A stretch of DNA of 64,000 nucleotides, taken from the NCBI RefSeq assembly GCF_000332975.1, contig NZ_BANR01000013.1:1-64000 (forward strand), given 5' to 3'. Numbering within the stretch: position 1 is the stretch's first letter; the number at the start of each line of letters is the position of its first letter. The DNA is from Gordonia aichiensis NBRC 108223 (GTDB lineage Bacteria; Actinomycetota; Actinomycetes; Mycobacteriales; Mycobacteriaceae). Positions 17,821 to 26,242 of the stretch are shown piece by piece. The position numbers and the translations under genes are program-made. The notes beneath the pieces are model-generated. The model worked only from the letters and a program-made list of their open reading frames with translations. It searched no databases and was not told where the DNA came from.

Positions 17821-18747
17821 GTGTCGGTAGAGGTCGTCGACAGCTCGACACCGCAGATCAGCACGCTCGACCGTGGCACCGACGAGGTGTCGGCACGCCT
17901 GGTCGACTCGGCTGCGCGCTCATCCCGCAATGCTCTGGTCGAGATCGACTGGGACGAGCCGATGGACCCGACGCTCTACGGGTGCAGTCCCGAATGGTCG
18001 ACGCTGTACGGCACCCCGTACTGGGCGGAGATGACCGAGGAGCAGCGTGTGCGGCTCACCAGGCACGAGGCGTCGTCAGTGATGTCGATAGGCATCTGGT
18101 TCGAGATGCTGCTGCAGCAACTCGTACTCCGCGACCAATACCTCACCGACCGTCACCGCCCCGAGTACTGGTTCGCCATGACCGAAATCGCCGACGAGTG
18201 CAGGCACTCACTGATGTTTGCCAAGGCGTCGGAGAAGCTGTGCGGAACGTCGTATGTGCCGCATCCTCGAATCGGCAAGGCGGCCAAAATCTTTGCGGCA
18301 ACCACCGGCGGTGAGATCGCGTACGGCGGTATCCTCGCGGCCGAAGAGATCCTCGACGTGTTCCAGCGCGGATGCACGCGCGACGAACGCGTCCTTCCGT
18401 TCATCCGAACAGTCAACGAGATCCATGTGCTCGAGGAATCGCGGCACATGCGCTTCGCGCGGGAACAGATTCGGGAGTCGATGGCCGACGTCGGACCGCT
18501 ACGACGACATGCCAGCGCCTTCTACACCGCACTCGCGGCGTCGTACATCTTCACGAGTCTGGTTCGGCCGCAGGCCTACGCCGACGCCGGACTCGACAAG
18601 TACCGGGCTGTGTCGGAGATGCGTCGAAACCATCACTTCCAGGCGATGGTCCGCACGAGCTGCGCACACCTGATGGCCTTTCTCGACGAGGTCGGTCTGC
18701 TGACGCCGGCCGCCGCGTCGATCTATCGCAAGGTGCACATGCTCTGA
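17821..18747 (+). CDS. AurF-like diiron oxygenase
   Basis: A 308-residue protein resembling the p-aminobenzoate N-oxygenase AurF family, whose diiron centre oxidises arylamines. Putative metal ligands are E83 (RHEASS), E126 and H129 (DECRHS), E175/E176 (AAEEIL), H202 and E206/H209 (IHVLEESRH). The GTG at 17821 follows a strong GGAGGAGG; the in-frame TTG at 17806 overlaps that site and is rejected. There is no adjacent biosynthetic cluster, so the substrate is unknown and a role in detoxifying or modifying small aromatics is only a guess. Many actinobacteria carry such orphan copies. Confidence 0.82.
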   Translation: MSVEVVDSSTPQISTLDRGTDEVSARLVDSAARSSRNALVEIDWDEPMDPTLYGCSPEWSTLYGTPYWAEMTEEQRVRLTRHEASSVMSIGIWFEMLLQQLVLRDQYLTDRHRPEYWFAMTEIADECRHSLMFAKASEKLCGTSYVPHPRIGKAAKIFAATTGGEIAYGGILAAEEILDVFQRGCTRDERVLPFIRTVNEIHVLEESRHMRFAREQIRESMADVGPLRRHASAFYTALAASYIFTSLVRPQAYADAGLDKYRAVSEMRRNHHFQAMVRTSCAHLMAFLDEVGLLTPAAASIYRKVHML

Positions 18748-18886
18748 CCGCTGGAGCGTCCCGATCTGTGCGGACGCACCGACAGCCGTTCTGCGACGGC
18801 CCGCACCCCGATCCCTGCCACGTGGATCCCTGCACCTGGAATCCTGCCACCCGAGCACAGCTCACAGGTCTGCAATCATGGCGTGA

Positions 18887-19658
18887 ATGACCGTGACCAC
18901 CGGCTCGATTGCCGAATGGCTGACAGCCTGCAGTTGGGTCGCCATCGGACTCGGCCTGCTCTGCGCGCTGGTGTTGGCCGTCGACATCGCGCGTCACCCG
19001 CAGCCGATGGCAGTCATGAACCTGGTCTGGCCGATCTGCGCGCTGTTCGGTTCGGTGATCTGGGTGGTCGCCTACGTGGCATGGGGAAGGGCTGCACCGA
19101 GAACCGCGTCGCACCCTGCCTCGACGGGTGACGACACCGAGATGGACATGACGACGGGTCGGGCACCGACACCACGTCCCATGGCGAGTTCGGTCTTCGT
19201 GGGAACCAGCCACTGCGGCGCCGGTTGCACCCTCGCCGATCTCGCCGTCGAATGGCTGTTGTTCGCCGCGCCTGGCATCGCCGTTGTCGGCGGGCTCGGC
19301 TGGGCATTCTCCGACGAACTGTTCGCCGGCTGGGTACTCGCCTTCGTTGCCGCGCTGGTGATCGGCATAGCGTTCCAGTACTTCGCGATCGCGCCGATGA
19401 ATCGCGAACGCGGTCGCGTGCAGAATCTCCGTGCGGCCGCGCGCCGACATCCTGTCGCTGACAGCGTGGCAGGTCGGGATGTACGGCGCGATGGCCGTCG
19501 CGCAGTTGGTTGTGTTTCCGCACTGGCTGGGTGGACGCGTCGCGATCGACACCGCAGCGTTCTGGGCAGTGATGCAACTGGCCATGCTCGCCGGGTTCGT
19601 CACCGCGTTCCCGGTCAACTGGTGGCTGATCAGCACAGGGGTCAAAGAACGCATGTGA
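18887..19658 (+). pseudogene. DUF4396 membrane protein gene, frameshifted
   Basis: Two reading frames together encode one DUF4396 protein. The first frame, from ATG 18887, gives two N-terminal helices, the conserved GTSHCGAGCTLAD and further helices up to about 19440. The family C-terminus (LSLTAWQVGMYGAMA, PVNWWLISTGVKERM) continues in another frame from about 19431 to the stop at 19658. The switch falls in a gcggccgcgcgccg run and is explained by one extra base, giving either a real frameshift or a sequencing error. Unrepaired, the first frame would run to 19720 with nonsense residues. Function of the family is unknown; membrane location is clear. Confidence 0.75.
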
Positions 19659-19680
19659 GCCTCCGGGTCCGGGAATGTGC

Positions 19681-20367
19681 TTACGCACTCCCCCGCCGAA
19701 AAGCCATCTGGCAAGCCTGAACCTCGTGGAGCTGCTCTTCGGTCAGCGGCGGGGTGCGCAGCGGCCCACTCGGCGGTGCGGCATGGATGGCATCGAGCAT
19801 CAGCTGCAGGTACCGACGCCATGTGCCCGGAACCGTGGCCTCGGTGATCTCTGCGTACGCCGACACCATGGAGAAAATCGAGAACAAGTCGGTCTGGACG
19901 ACGTCGGGCCTCAGCACACCCGCGGCATGAGCACGGTCGAAGACCTCCCGCATCCGCTCGGTCATCCGTGACTTCACCGTCGCGATGGCCGGATCGGTGT
20001 GGTCGATCTGCATGATGATGGCGGCCAGGCCACGATCCTCGGCCATGGCTGTGCACACCGTCGTCACCATCGTCACCACCGATTCCCACGGATCAGTCCC
20101 TGAAGCGAGGACTCTCTCGGTCTCCTCGGCCACTTCCTCGAGATGAGCCGCGAACACACCGACGATCAGCTCGTCCCGGTTCGCGAAGCGCCGGTAGACC
20201 GTTCCGACGCCCACCCCGGCAGCGGCGGCGACGTCGTCGAGCGAGACGTCCAGACCACGCTCTGCGAACAGCTCATGAGCAGCCGCGATGATTCGACGTC
20301 GATTGCGCTCGGCGTCGGCGCGCAGCGGGCGTCCCGTTACCGTCGCCTCACTCGGGTGTGTGGTCAT
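19681..20367 (-). CDS. TetR-family repressor, probably of the adjacent MFS pump
   Basis: A 228-residue regulator with an N-terminal helix-turn-helix at about 23-65 (AAHELFAERGLDVSLDDV, AAAAGVGVGTVYRRF) and a ligand-binding C-terminus typical of repressors that sense drugs. ATG 20367 was chosen because GGGAG lies 7-9 nt before it; a GTG two codons upstream is too close to that site. It is divergent from the MFS gene, and two near-identical palindromes lie between them, the expected layout for a repressor controlling itself and the pump. Confidence 0.92.
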   Translation of the reverse strand: MTTHPSEATVTGRPLRADAERNRRRIIAAAHELFAERGLDVSLDDVAAAAGVGVGTVYRRFANRDELIVGVFAAHLEEVAEETERVLASGTDPWESVVTMVTTVCTAMAEDRGLAAIIMQIDHTDPAIATVKSRMTERMREVFDRAHAAGVLRPDVVQTDLFSIFSMVSAYAEITEATVPGTWRRYLQLMLDAIHAAPPSGPLRTPPLTEEQLHEVQACQMAFRRGSA

Positions 20368-20383
20368 GGTCACATTCTCCCAA

Positions 20384-20402
20384 CCGGAGGAATCATCTCC
20401 GG
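20384..20402. promoter_or_regulatory. TetR operator 1
   Basis: CCGGAG-N7-CTCCGG is a perfect inverted repeat just upstream of the TetR start. Its inner part CGGAGGAATCATCTCC matches operator 2 at 14 of 16 positions. Confidence 0.6.
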
Positions 20403-20428
20403 ATTTGCCTCGTTGCCACCCTCGTAAA

Positions 20429-20444
20429 CGGAGGAGTCTTCTCC
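20429..20444. promoter_or_regulatory. TetR operator 2
   Basis: CGGAGGAGTCTTCTCC is a second near copy of the operator, 44 bp from the first and 24 bp before the MFS start codon. Confidence 0.55.
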
Positions 20445-20468
20445 ACTATTCCGCTCATTGGAGGACCG

Positions 20469-21986
20469 ATGACCACAACCTACGACACAGCCGACGGATT
20501 GTCGGCGAACGGGGAGTCCCGGGAGGAACGCCATCACAGGCTGCGGTGGGTCGTGCTCGCCGTGCTCGGGCTCGCGCAGTTGATGGTCGTGCTCGACGCG
20601 ACCATCGTGAACATCGCGCTACCGCACGCACAGGAGTCACTCGGCTTCGGCGACGCCGACCGGCAGTGGATCGTCACCGCGTACTCCCTCGCCTTCGGCA
20701 GCCTGCTCCTCCTCGGTGGCCGACTGTCGGATCTCCTCGGCCGCAAGACCACCTTCGTCGTAGGGCTCGTCGGCTTCGCGGTGACGTCCGCGATCGGGGG
20801 CGCCTCAGTCAATTTCGACATGCTCGTCGTCGCTCGGGCCGGCCAGGGCATCTTCGGTGCGCTGCTCGCACCCGCTGCACTGTCGCTGCTCACCACCACA
20901 TTCACCGATCCCGCCGAGCGAGGTAAGGCATTCGGCATCTTCGGCGCCATCGCCGGTGGCGGCGGTGCGCTCGGGCTCCTCCTCGGCGGGATGCTTACCG
21001 AATGGGCTGACTGGCGCTGGTGCTTGTACGTCAATCTCGTGATCGCAGCCATCGCACTCGTCGGCGCGGTGTTGTTCATCGGCGCACATAAGACCGAACA
21101 TCGCCCGAAGCTCGACCTTCCCGGGGTGATCACCGTGTCGATCGCACTGTTCTCGGTTGTCTACGGGTTCTCCAACGCCGAGACCAACGGCTGGGCCGAC
21201 TGGGCGACCATCACCTGGCTTGTCGTGGGGGCCGCGCTGCTCGCAGTGTTCGCATGGTGGCAGTCGCGTACCCCGCATGCCCTGCTACCCCTGCGGGTCA
21301 TCCTCGATCGCACGCGTGGGGGTTCGTACCTCGCGGTGTTCATCGTCGGTATCGGGATGTTCGGCATCTTCTTGTTCCTGACCTACTACCTGCAGGTCAA
21401 TCTGCACTTCACTCCGATCAGGACCGGGCTCGCATTCCTGCCGATGATTGCGATGCTGATCGTCACCGCGACGACGGCAACGGGGGTATTGCTGCCTCGA
21501 TTCGGGCCGCGCTGGTTGATGGCAGGCGGCATGATGATCGCCGCACTGGGCATGGTGCTGCTCACCCAACTGACCGACACCAGTACATATGCGGCACATG
21601 TGCTGCCCGCACTCCTGATCATGGGCGTCGGACTCGGCGCGTCGATGGCTCCAGCCATGCAGGGAGCGGTTTCGGGTGTCCTGCCCGAGGACGCGGGTGT
21701 CGCGTCGGCAACGGTCAACACCATGCAGCAGGTCGGCGGTTCCGTCGGTACCGCGCTGCTGAGCACGATCGCCGCCAGCGCCGCGGCGTCGTACGCCACG
21801 TCACACGCGGGGCAGGTCACCAATCCGGCTGCGCTGCAACAACTGGCAGCGGTGCACTCGTACACCACGGCCTTCTGGGTGGCGGCCGCTGTGTTCGCCG
21901 CAGGTGCGGTGATCTCCGCGCTCCTCATCCCGAACGGCCCACTCCCCGTCACCGAGGGCGACGAGGCGCCCGCGATGGCTCACTGA
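20469..21986 (+). CDS. MFS drug efflux transporter, DHA2 (14-helix, EmrB/QacA) family
   Basis: A 505-residue integral membrane proton-antiporter. Helix 1 carries the DHA2 signature LDATIVNIALP; motif A is visible as GGRLSDLLGRK, and motif C-like glycines as GAIAGGGGALGLLLGG. About 14 hydrophobic segments are seen. The ATG at 20469 is preceded by GGAGG; an upstream in-frame start at 20358 would run through both operators and the TetR start. It is controlled in all likelihood by the divergent TetR. Substrates are likely toxic hydrophobic compounds, not further defined. Confidence 0.93.
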   Translation: MTTTYDTADGLSANGESREERHHRLRWVVLAVLGLAQLMVVLDATIVNIALPHAQESLGFGDADRQWIVTAYSLAFGSLLLLGGRLSDLLGRKTTFVVGLVGFAVTSAIGGASVNFDMLVVARAGQGIFGALLAPAALSLLTTTFTDPAERGKAFGIFGAIAGGGGALGLLLGGMLTEWADWRWCLYVNLVIAAIALVGAVLFIGAHKTEHRPKLDLPGVITVSIALFSVVYGFSNAETNGWADWATITWLVVGAALLAVFAWWQSRTPHALLPLRVILDRTRGGSYLAVFIVGIGMFGIFLFLTYYLQVNLHFTPIRTGLAFLPMIAMLIVTATTATGVLLPRFGPRWLMAGGMMIAALGMVLLTQLTDTSTYAAHVLPALLIMGVGLGASMAPAMQGAVSGVLPEDAGVASATVNTMQQVGGSVGTALLSTIAASAAASYATSHAGQVTNPAALQQLAAVHSYTTAFWVAAAVFAAGAVISALLIPNGPLPVTEGDEAPAMAH

Positions 21987-22002
21987 TCGCGCACAGATGC
22001 GA

Positions 22003-22039
22003 ACGGCCCGGCCACCGATGAACTCGGTGACCGGGCCGT
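22003..22039. terminator. Bidirectional terminator between MFS and msrA
   Basis: ACGGCCCGG-C-CACCGA, a TGAAC loop, then TCGGTG-A-CCGGGCCGT form a 15-bp stem with one internal mismatch, placed between convergent genes. No long T-run follows, as is common in high-GC actinobacteria. Confidence 0.75.
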
Positions 22040-22054
22040 CGTCGTCCAATCAGC

Positions 22055-22609
22055 TCAGGCGTGTGCCTTGTCGCGGTGCGGCAGAACCCAATCCGGCCGC
22101 GGCCAGTGGCAGGTGTAGCCGTTCGGATAACGCACGAGGTAGTCCTGATGCTCGGGCTCGGCCTCCCAGAATGGACCCGCAGGCTCGATCGTGGTGACGG
22201 CCTTGCCCGGCCACAGCCCTGAGGCGTCGACGTCGGCGATCGTCTCCCGCGCGACGCGCTCCTGCTCGGGTGACTGAGGGAAGATCGCCGACCGGTAGCT
22301 GCTACCGACGTCGTTGCCCTGGCGGTTCTTCGTTGTCGGATCGTGGATCTGGAAGAAGAACGCGAGGATGTCCCGATAACTTGTCTGCGTCGGGTCGAAG
22401 ACGATCTCCACAGCCTCAGCATGGCCGGGGTGGTTCCGGTAGGTCGGGTGGTCGTTGTCGCCACCGGTGTACCCGACGCGGGTCGAGACCACTCCTGGCT
22501 GACGTCGGATCAGATCTTCCACACCCCAGAAACATCCGCCCGCGAGTACCGCGGTTTCGGTGCCGTGTTGTGAGGTGACGCGTCCGTCGTCGTTGCTTCC
22601 ACTGGTCAT
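22055..22609 (-). CDS. msrA: Peptide-methionine (S)-S-oxide reductase MsrA
   Basis: A 184-residue cytosolic repair enzyme reducing methionine-S-sulfoxide in proteins. The catalytic motif GCFWG has its Cys at residue 26, and [14 protein letters not shown] and [11 protein letters not shown] are family hallmarks. The ATG at 22609 has GGAGAA upstream and overlaps the msrB stop as ATGA. A long in-frame extension on the same strand upstream is the shadow of msrB. Together the pair repairs both sulfoxide diastereomers. Confidence 0.96.
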   Translation of the reverse strand: MTSGSNDDGRVTSQHGTETAVLAGGCFWGVEDLIRRQPGVVSTRVGYTGGDNDHPTYRNHPGHAEAVEIVFDPTQTSYRDILAFFFQIHDPTTKNRQGNDVGSSYRSAIFPQSPEQERVARETIADVDASGLWPGKAVTTIEPAGPFWEAEPEHQDYLVRYPNGYTCHWPRPDWVLPHRDKAHA

Positions 22610-23088
22610 GATGCGTTCTCCTGCCTGTTGTCTACATGGTCGGTGGTCTCGAACAGGTGCCGGAACTCGCCGTATCCCTGCTCGTCGAGCTCGTCGGCGG
22701 GGATGAATCGCAGCGATGCCGAGTTCATGCAGTACCTGCGTCCGCCTTCCGCGCGCGGACCGTCGTCGAAGACATGACCGAGGTGGCTGTCGGCATACGC
22801 CGAACGCACCTCGGTGCGCTTCATCCACAGCGTGCGGTCGGTGCGCGTCGAGACGGCGTCGTCGCTGATGGGACGGGTGAAGCTGGGCCAACCCGTTCCG
22901 CTGTCGTACTTGTCGAGCGAGGTGAACAGCGGCTCGCCGGAGACGACGTCGACGTAGATGCCTGGCTCGTGGTTGTCCCAGTACTCGTTGTGGAACGCGG
23001 GCTCGGTTCCCTCCTGCTGTGTGACGCGGTACTGGTCGGGCGTCAGGCGCTCGAGCGCCTCCGGGGTCTTGCGGTAGTCGTGGGACAT
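22606..23088 (-). CDS. msrB: Peptide-methionine (R)-S-oxide reductase MsrB
   Basis: A 160-residue enzyme that reduces methionine-R-sulfoxide. The catalytic Cys is C120 in [11 protein letters not shown], and the family motif GTGWPSF is at 65-70. The two CxxC zinc motifs of many MsrB proteins are absent, so this is the zinc-free form. AGGAG lies just before the ATG. It is the first gene of the msrB-msrA operon and is divergent from the zinc-finger gene. Confidence 0.96.
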   Translation of the reverse strand: MSHDYRKTPEALERLTPDQYRVTQQEGTEPAFHNEYWDNHEPGIYVDVVSGEPLFTSLDKYDSGTGWPSFTRPISDDAVSTRTDRTLWMKRTEVRSAYADSHLGHVFDDGPRAEGGRRYCMNSASLRFIPADELDEQGYGEFRHLFETTDHVDNRQENAS

Positions 23089-23203
23089 TTCTCCTCCTTG
23101 CCACCGCTGGCTGCGGTGTCACATACAAGAACAGCGGCGTCGTCGAATTTGGTCCCGTGAGTCTGTGAATCCGGTGAGAGTCGATATACCCTCCACCCGA
23201 GCG

Positions 23204-23209
23204 TAGCGT
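23204..23209 (+). promoter_or_regulatory. -10 box of the zinc-finger gene (leaderless)
   Basis: TAGCGT ends 6 nt before the ATG at 23216, predicting a leaderless mRNA. Confidence 0.45.
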
Positions 23210-23215
23210 CGGGAC

Positions 23216-23563
23216 ATGGCAGACAACTCGCTCGATCCCACGGTTCCCGCGTCCGGCACAGGCTGCGTCGAGTGCCTCGCCAGCCCCGACGGCTGGTGGT
23301 TTCATCTACGACGCTGCGCCGCATGTGGGCACGTCGGATGCTGCGACAGCTCGCCGTCGCAGCACGCGTCTCACCATGCCTCCGACACCGGACATCCCTA
23401 CGTCCAGAGCTTCGAGCCCGGCGAGGACTGGTTCTGGAGTTACCCCGACTCGCAGTTCGCCGAGGGTCCGCAACTCGCGGAGCCGACCAGCCACCCGGCA
23501 GATCAGGCGGTTCCGGGACCCGCCGACCGCGTGCCGTCGAACTGGCAGGAACTGCTGAACTGA
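23216..23563 (+). CDS. UBP-type zinc-finger domain protein
   Basis: A 115-residue protein consisting mainly of a zf-UBP domain, the fold that binds free ubiquitin C-termini in eukaryotes. Likely zinc ligands are C17 and C20 (GCVEC), C34 and C37 ([10 protein letters not shown]), C42/C43, and histidines in the 50-60 region ([16 protein letters not shown]). The aromatic [10 protein letters not shown] follows. Bacterial members are known in actinobacteria but their role is unclear, as most lack ubiquitin. It stands alone, facing the peptide transporter operon. Confidence 0.85.
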   Translation: MADNSLDPTVPASGTGCVECLASPDGWWFHLRRCAACGHVGCCDSSPSQHASHHASDTGHPYVQSFEPGEDWFWSYPDSQFAEGPQLAEPTSHPADQAVPGPADRVPSNWQELLN

Positions 23564-23575
23564 CAGAACGCGCGG

Positions 23576-26242
23576 TCACGCTCGCGCAGGCGTCTCCGGT
23601 GGGATGGCGTCCAGGAGCGTGCGGGTGTACTCGTTCTCGGGCTCGTGCAGGATTTTCGACGCCTCGCCGTATTCGACGACGCTCCCGTTCTGCATGACCG
23701 CGACCGTGTCGCTGGTCTGCTCGACGACGGCGAGGTCGTGTGCGATGAACAGGTACGTCAGGCCCCGATCACGCTGCAGTTCGCCGAGCAGATCCAGCAC
23801 CGACGCCTGCACGGTCACATCGAGCGAGGCTGTCGACTCGTCGAGGATGAGCAGGTCGGGATCGGACGCGAGTGCGCGGGCGAGACACACGCGTTGACGC
23901 TGACCGCCGGACAGTTCGTGCGGGTAGCGGTCGAGGAAGGTGCTGTCGAGACTGACGTCGTCGAGCAATTCCGTTGCACGACTGCGCAACGCAGACTTCC
24001 CGGATACCAGCCCGTGTGCCCGCAGCGCCTCACCGATCGACGAGACCACGGTCATGCGCGGGTCGAGTGAGGCCCCCGGGTCCTGGAAGACCATCGCAAC
24101 TCGACGACGCAGAGCCTTCTCGTCTGCTCCGTGGACTCCGACTGCGTCGATCTCCTTGCCCTCGACCATGATTCGCGCGCTGCCACGGACCACCGTGCCG
24201 TGGCCGGTGGTCGTCAGCCCGGTCAGGACCCCGGCGATGGTCGACTTGCCCGACCCGGACTCACCCACGATACCGAGTGTGGTTCCGCGCATGATCTGTA
24301 GATCGACGTTGCTGACCGCGTGGACGGTGTCACGACCAGTCGAAGTCCGCACTGCGAAATCGACGCTGAGGTCGGAGATCGTCACGAGAGCTGTTGTGGC
24401 GTCGGACTTTTGGTCAATGGTCGCGTCGCGGTCATCAACCTTCGACAGGAGCGGCCGAGACGCGAGGAGCTCGCGAGTGTATTCGTGCTGCGGATCGGCG
24501 AAGATCTCTGCGACGTCACCGGTTTCGACGACCTCCCCTTGTCGGAGAACGACGACCCTGTCGGCGATTCGCCCGATCACCCCGAGATCGTGGCTGATCC
24601 ATACGACGGCCATGCCGCGTTCACGCTGCAGGCGGGCAACGAGATCGATGATCTGGGCCTGTGTCGTGACGTCGAGTGCTGTCGTTGCCTCGTCCGCGAC
24701 GAGGACGTCGGGGTCGCAGGACAACGCGATGGCGATCATCACCCGTTGCCGCTGACCACCTGACAGTTGGTGCGGGTAGGCACGCAGACGACTCTCGGGG
24801 TCGGGAAGGTTGACGTCGGTCAACAACTGAACCGCGCGCTCACGGGCCTGCGAGTGGCTCAGTCCGAGGTGTCGACGCGGACCCTCGGTGAGTTGCTGCT
24901 CGATGGTCAGCAGCGGATTCAGACTCGACGACGGGTCCTGGAATACGAAGCCGACTCGGGCACCGTGCAGTGATTGCAGCACTGCACGCGAGGCGCCGAT
25001 CACCTGGGTGTCGCCGAGTAGCGACGAGCCGTCGATGTACGAGCTCGGCGCGTGGAACAACCCGGTTGCCGACAGCACCGACAGCGATTTACCCGAGCCA
25101 CTCTCGCCGACGATGCCGAGGGTTTCCCCTTTCGCCACAGAGAAGTCGATGCCGTGCACGATCTCTCGCGGACCGACGCCGACGACGAGCTGCGACACGG
25201 AGAACACGGGATCGGCTTGAGTCGGATCCTCGCGGGGCGCATCAGATCTCGTCTGCACAGCGGCACCGATCGAGGTCGCCTTGGGTCTGCGTGCGGGTCG
25301 TCGGCCGGCCTTGCCTCGATTGCGCAGCAGAGTGCGCTGGCGGGGATCGAGGACGTCGCGCACGCCGTCGCCGAGGAGGTTGAACGCGAACACCGTCACG
25401 AGGATCGCGAGGCCGGGGAAAACGCCCATCCACCATGCGCTGGTGAGGAATCCCTGGGCGTCGTAGAGCATGCGGCCCCAGGAGGGTTCTGGCGGCTGCA
25501 CTCCAAGCCCGAGGAACGACAGCGCAGCCTCGGACAGGATCGCGAACGCCAACGAGATCGAGGTCTGCACCACGACCGGGCCCGAGATGTTCGGCAGCAC
25601 ATGGCCGAACAGGATGCGGGGTGTCGACACCCCCATGGTCCGGGCAGCCTGCACGAACTGCGTCTCCCGCACGCGCAGCGTGTCGGCTCTGGCGACACGG
25701 GCGAAGATCGGAATGTACACGATGCCGATCGCGATGGTCGCCGAGTTCACGCCAGGCCCCAGAATCGCCACGATCGCCAGTGCGAGCAGCATGACGGGGA
25801 ACGAGAACACGACGTCGATGATGCGCATCAACACGGTGTCGGTGATTCCGCCCGCGAAGCCCGACACCATGCCGATGATGACGCCGGCGACCAACGAGAT
25901 CACCACTGCGATCACCGCGACCCGCATACTCACCGCAGCGGCGAGGACCACCCGGGAGAAGACGTCCCGGCCGAGGTCGTCGGTGCCGAACAGATGTGAC
26001 AGACCGGGTGCCTGTAGGGCGTTGGGGACGTCGATGTCGTTGGCGCCGTACGGGGCGATGAAGGAACCGAAGATCGCCAGGACGACCATCACAAGGATGA
26101 CGACGATACCGACCACCGACGCCTTGTTGCGCAACAGAAGCCGCCACGCCGAGTCGGTGTTCCCGGTACCCGCGGGTGTCGGTTCGCCGACGTCGTCGAG
26201 TGCGGCCTCGGCGTCGCGTGCCGGTTCGGGTAGCTCGCTCAT
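23576..26242 (-). CDS. Fused peptide-type ABC transporter: DppC-like permease plus two ATPase domains
   Basis: An 888-residue protein joining three subunits that are normally separate. Residues 1-305 are a DppC/OppC-type permease (FGTDDLGRDVFSR at 85-97; docking loop around QAARTMGVSTPRILFGHVLP at 198-217). A basic linker (305-345) leads to ATPase 1: Walker A ESGSGKS at 380-386, LSGGQ at 493-497, Walker B at 513-518. ATPase 2 has Walker A at 661-667, LSGGQ at 778-782 and Walker B at 797-802. The ATG overlaps the stop of the DppB-like gene. Frame and motifs are intact throughout, so the fusion looks real. Confidence 0.93.
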   Translation of the reverse strand: MSELPEPARDAEAALDDVGEPTPAGTGNTDSAWRLLLRNKASVVGIVVILVMVVLAIFGSFIAPYGANDIDVPNALQAPGLSHLFGTDDLGRDVFSRVVLAAAVSMRVAVIAVVISLVAGVIIGMVSGFAGGITDTVLMRIIDVVFSFPVMLLALAIVAILGPGVNSATIAIGIVYIPIFARVARADTLRVRETQFVQAARTMGVSTPRILFGHVLPNISGPVVVQTSISLAFAILSEAALSFLGLGVQPPEPSWGRMLYDAQGFLTSAWWMGVFPGLAILVTVFAFNLLGDGVRDVLDPRQRTLLRNRGKAGRRPARRPKATSIGAAVQTRSDAPREDPTQADPVFSVSQLVVGVGPREIVHGIDFSVAKGETLGIVGESGSGKSLSVLSATGLFHAPSSYIDGSSLLGDTQVIGASRAVLQSLHGARVGFVFQDPSSSLNPLLTIEQQLTEGPRRHLGLSHSQARERAVQLLTDVNLPDPESRLRAYPHQLSGGQRQRVMIAIALSCDPDVLVADEATTALDVTTQAQIIDLVARLQRERGMAVVWISHDLGVIGRIADRVVVLRQGEVVETGDVAEIFADPQHEYTRELLASRPLLSKVDDRDATIDQKSDATTALVTISDLSVDFAVRTSTGRDTVHAVSNVDLQIMRGTTLGIVGESGSGKSTIAGVLTGLTTTGHGTVVRGSARIMVEGKEIDAVGVHGADEKALRRRVAMVFQDPGASLDPRMTVVSSIGEALRAHGLVSGKSALRSRATELLDDVSLDSTFLDRYPHELSGGQRQRVCLARALASDPDLLILDESTASLDVTVQASVLDLLGELQRDRGLTYLFIAHDLAVVEQTSDTVAVMQNGSVVEYGEASKILHEPENEYTRTLLDAIPPETPARA

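Noticed and set aside
18551-20089. 512-residue minus-strand frame opposite AurF-like, DUF4396 and TetR genes
   Set aside because: Crosses three recognisable genes, has a composition typical of antisense GC frames, and shows no motif.
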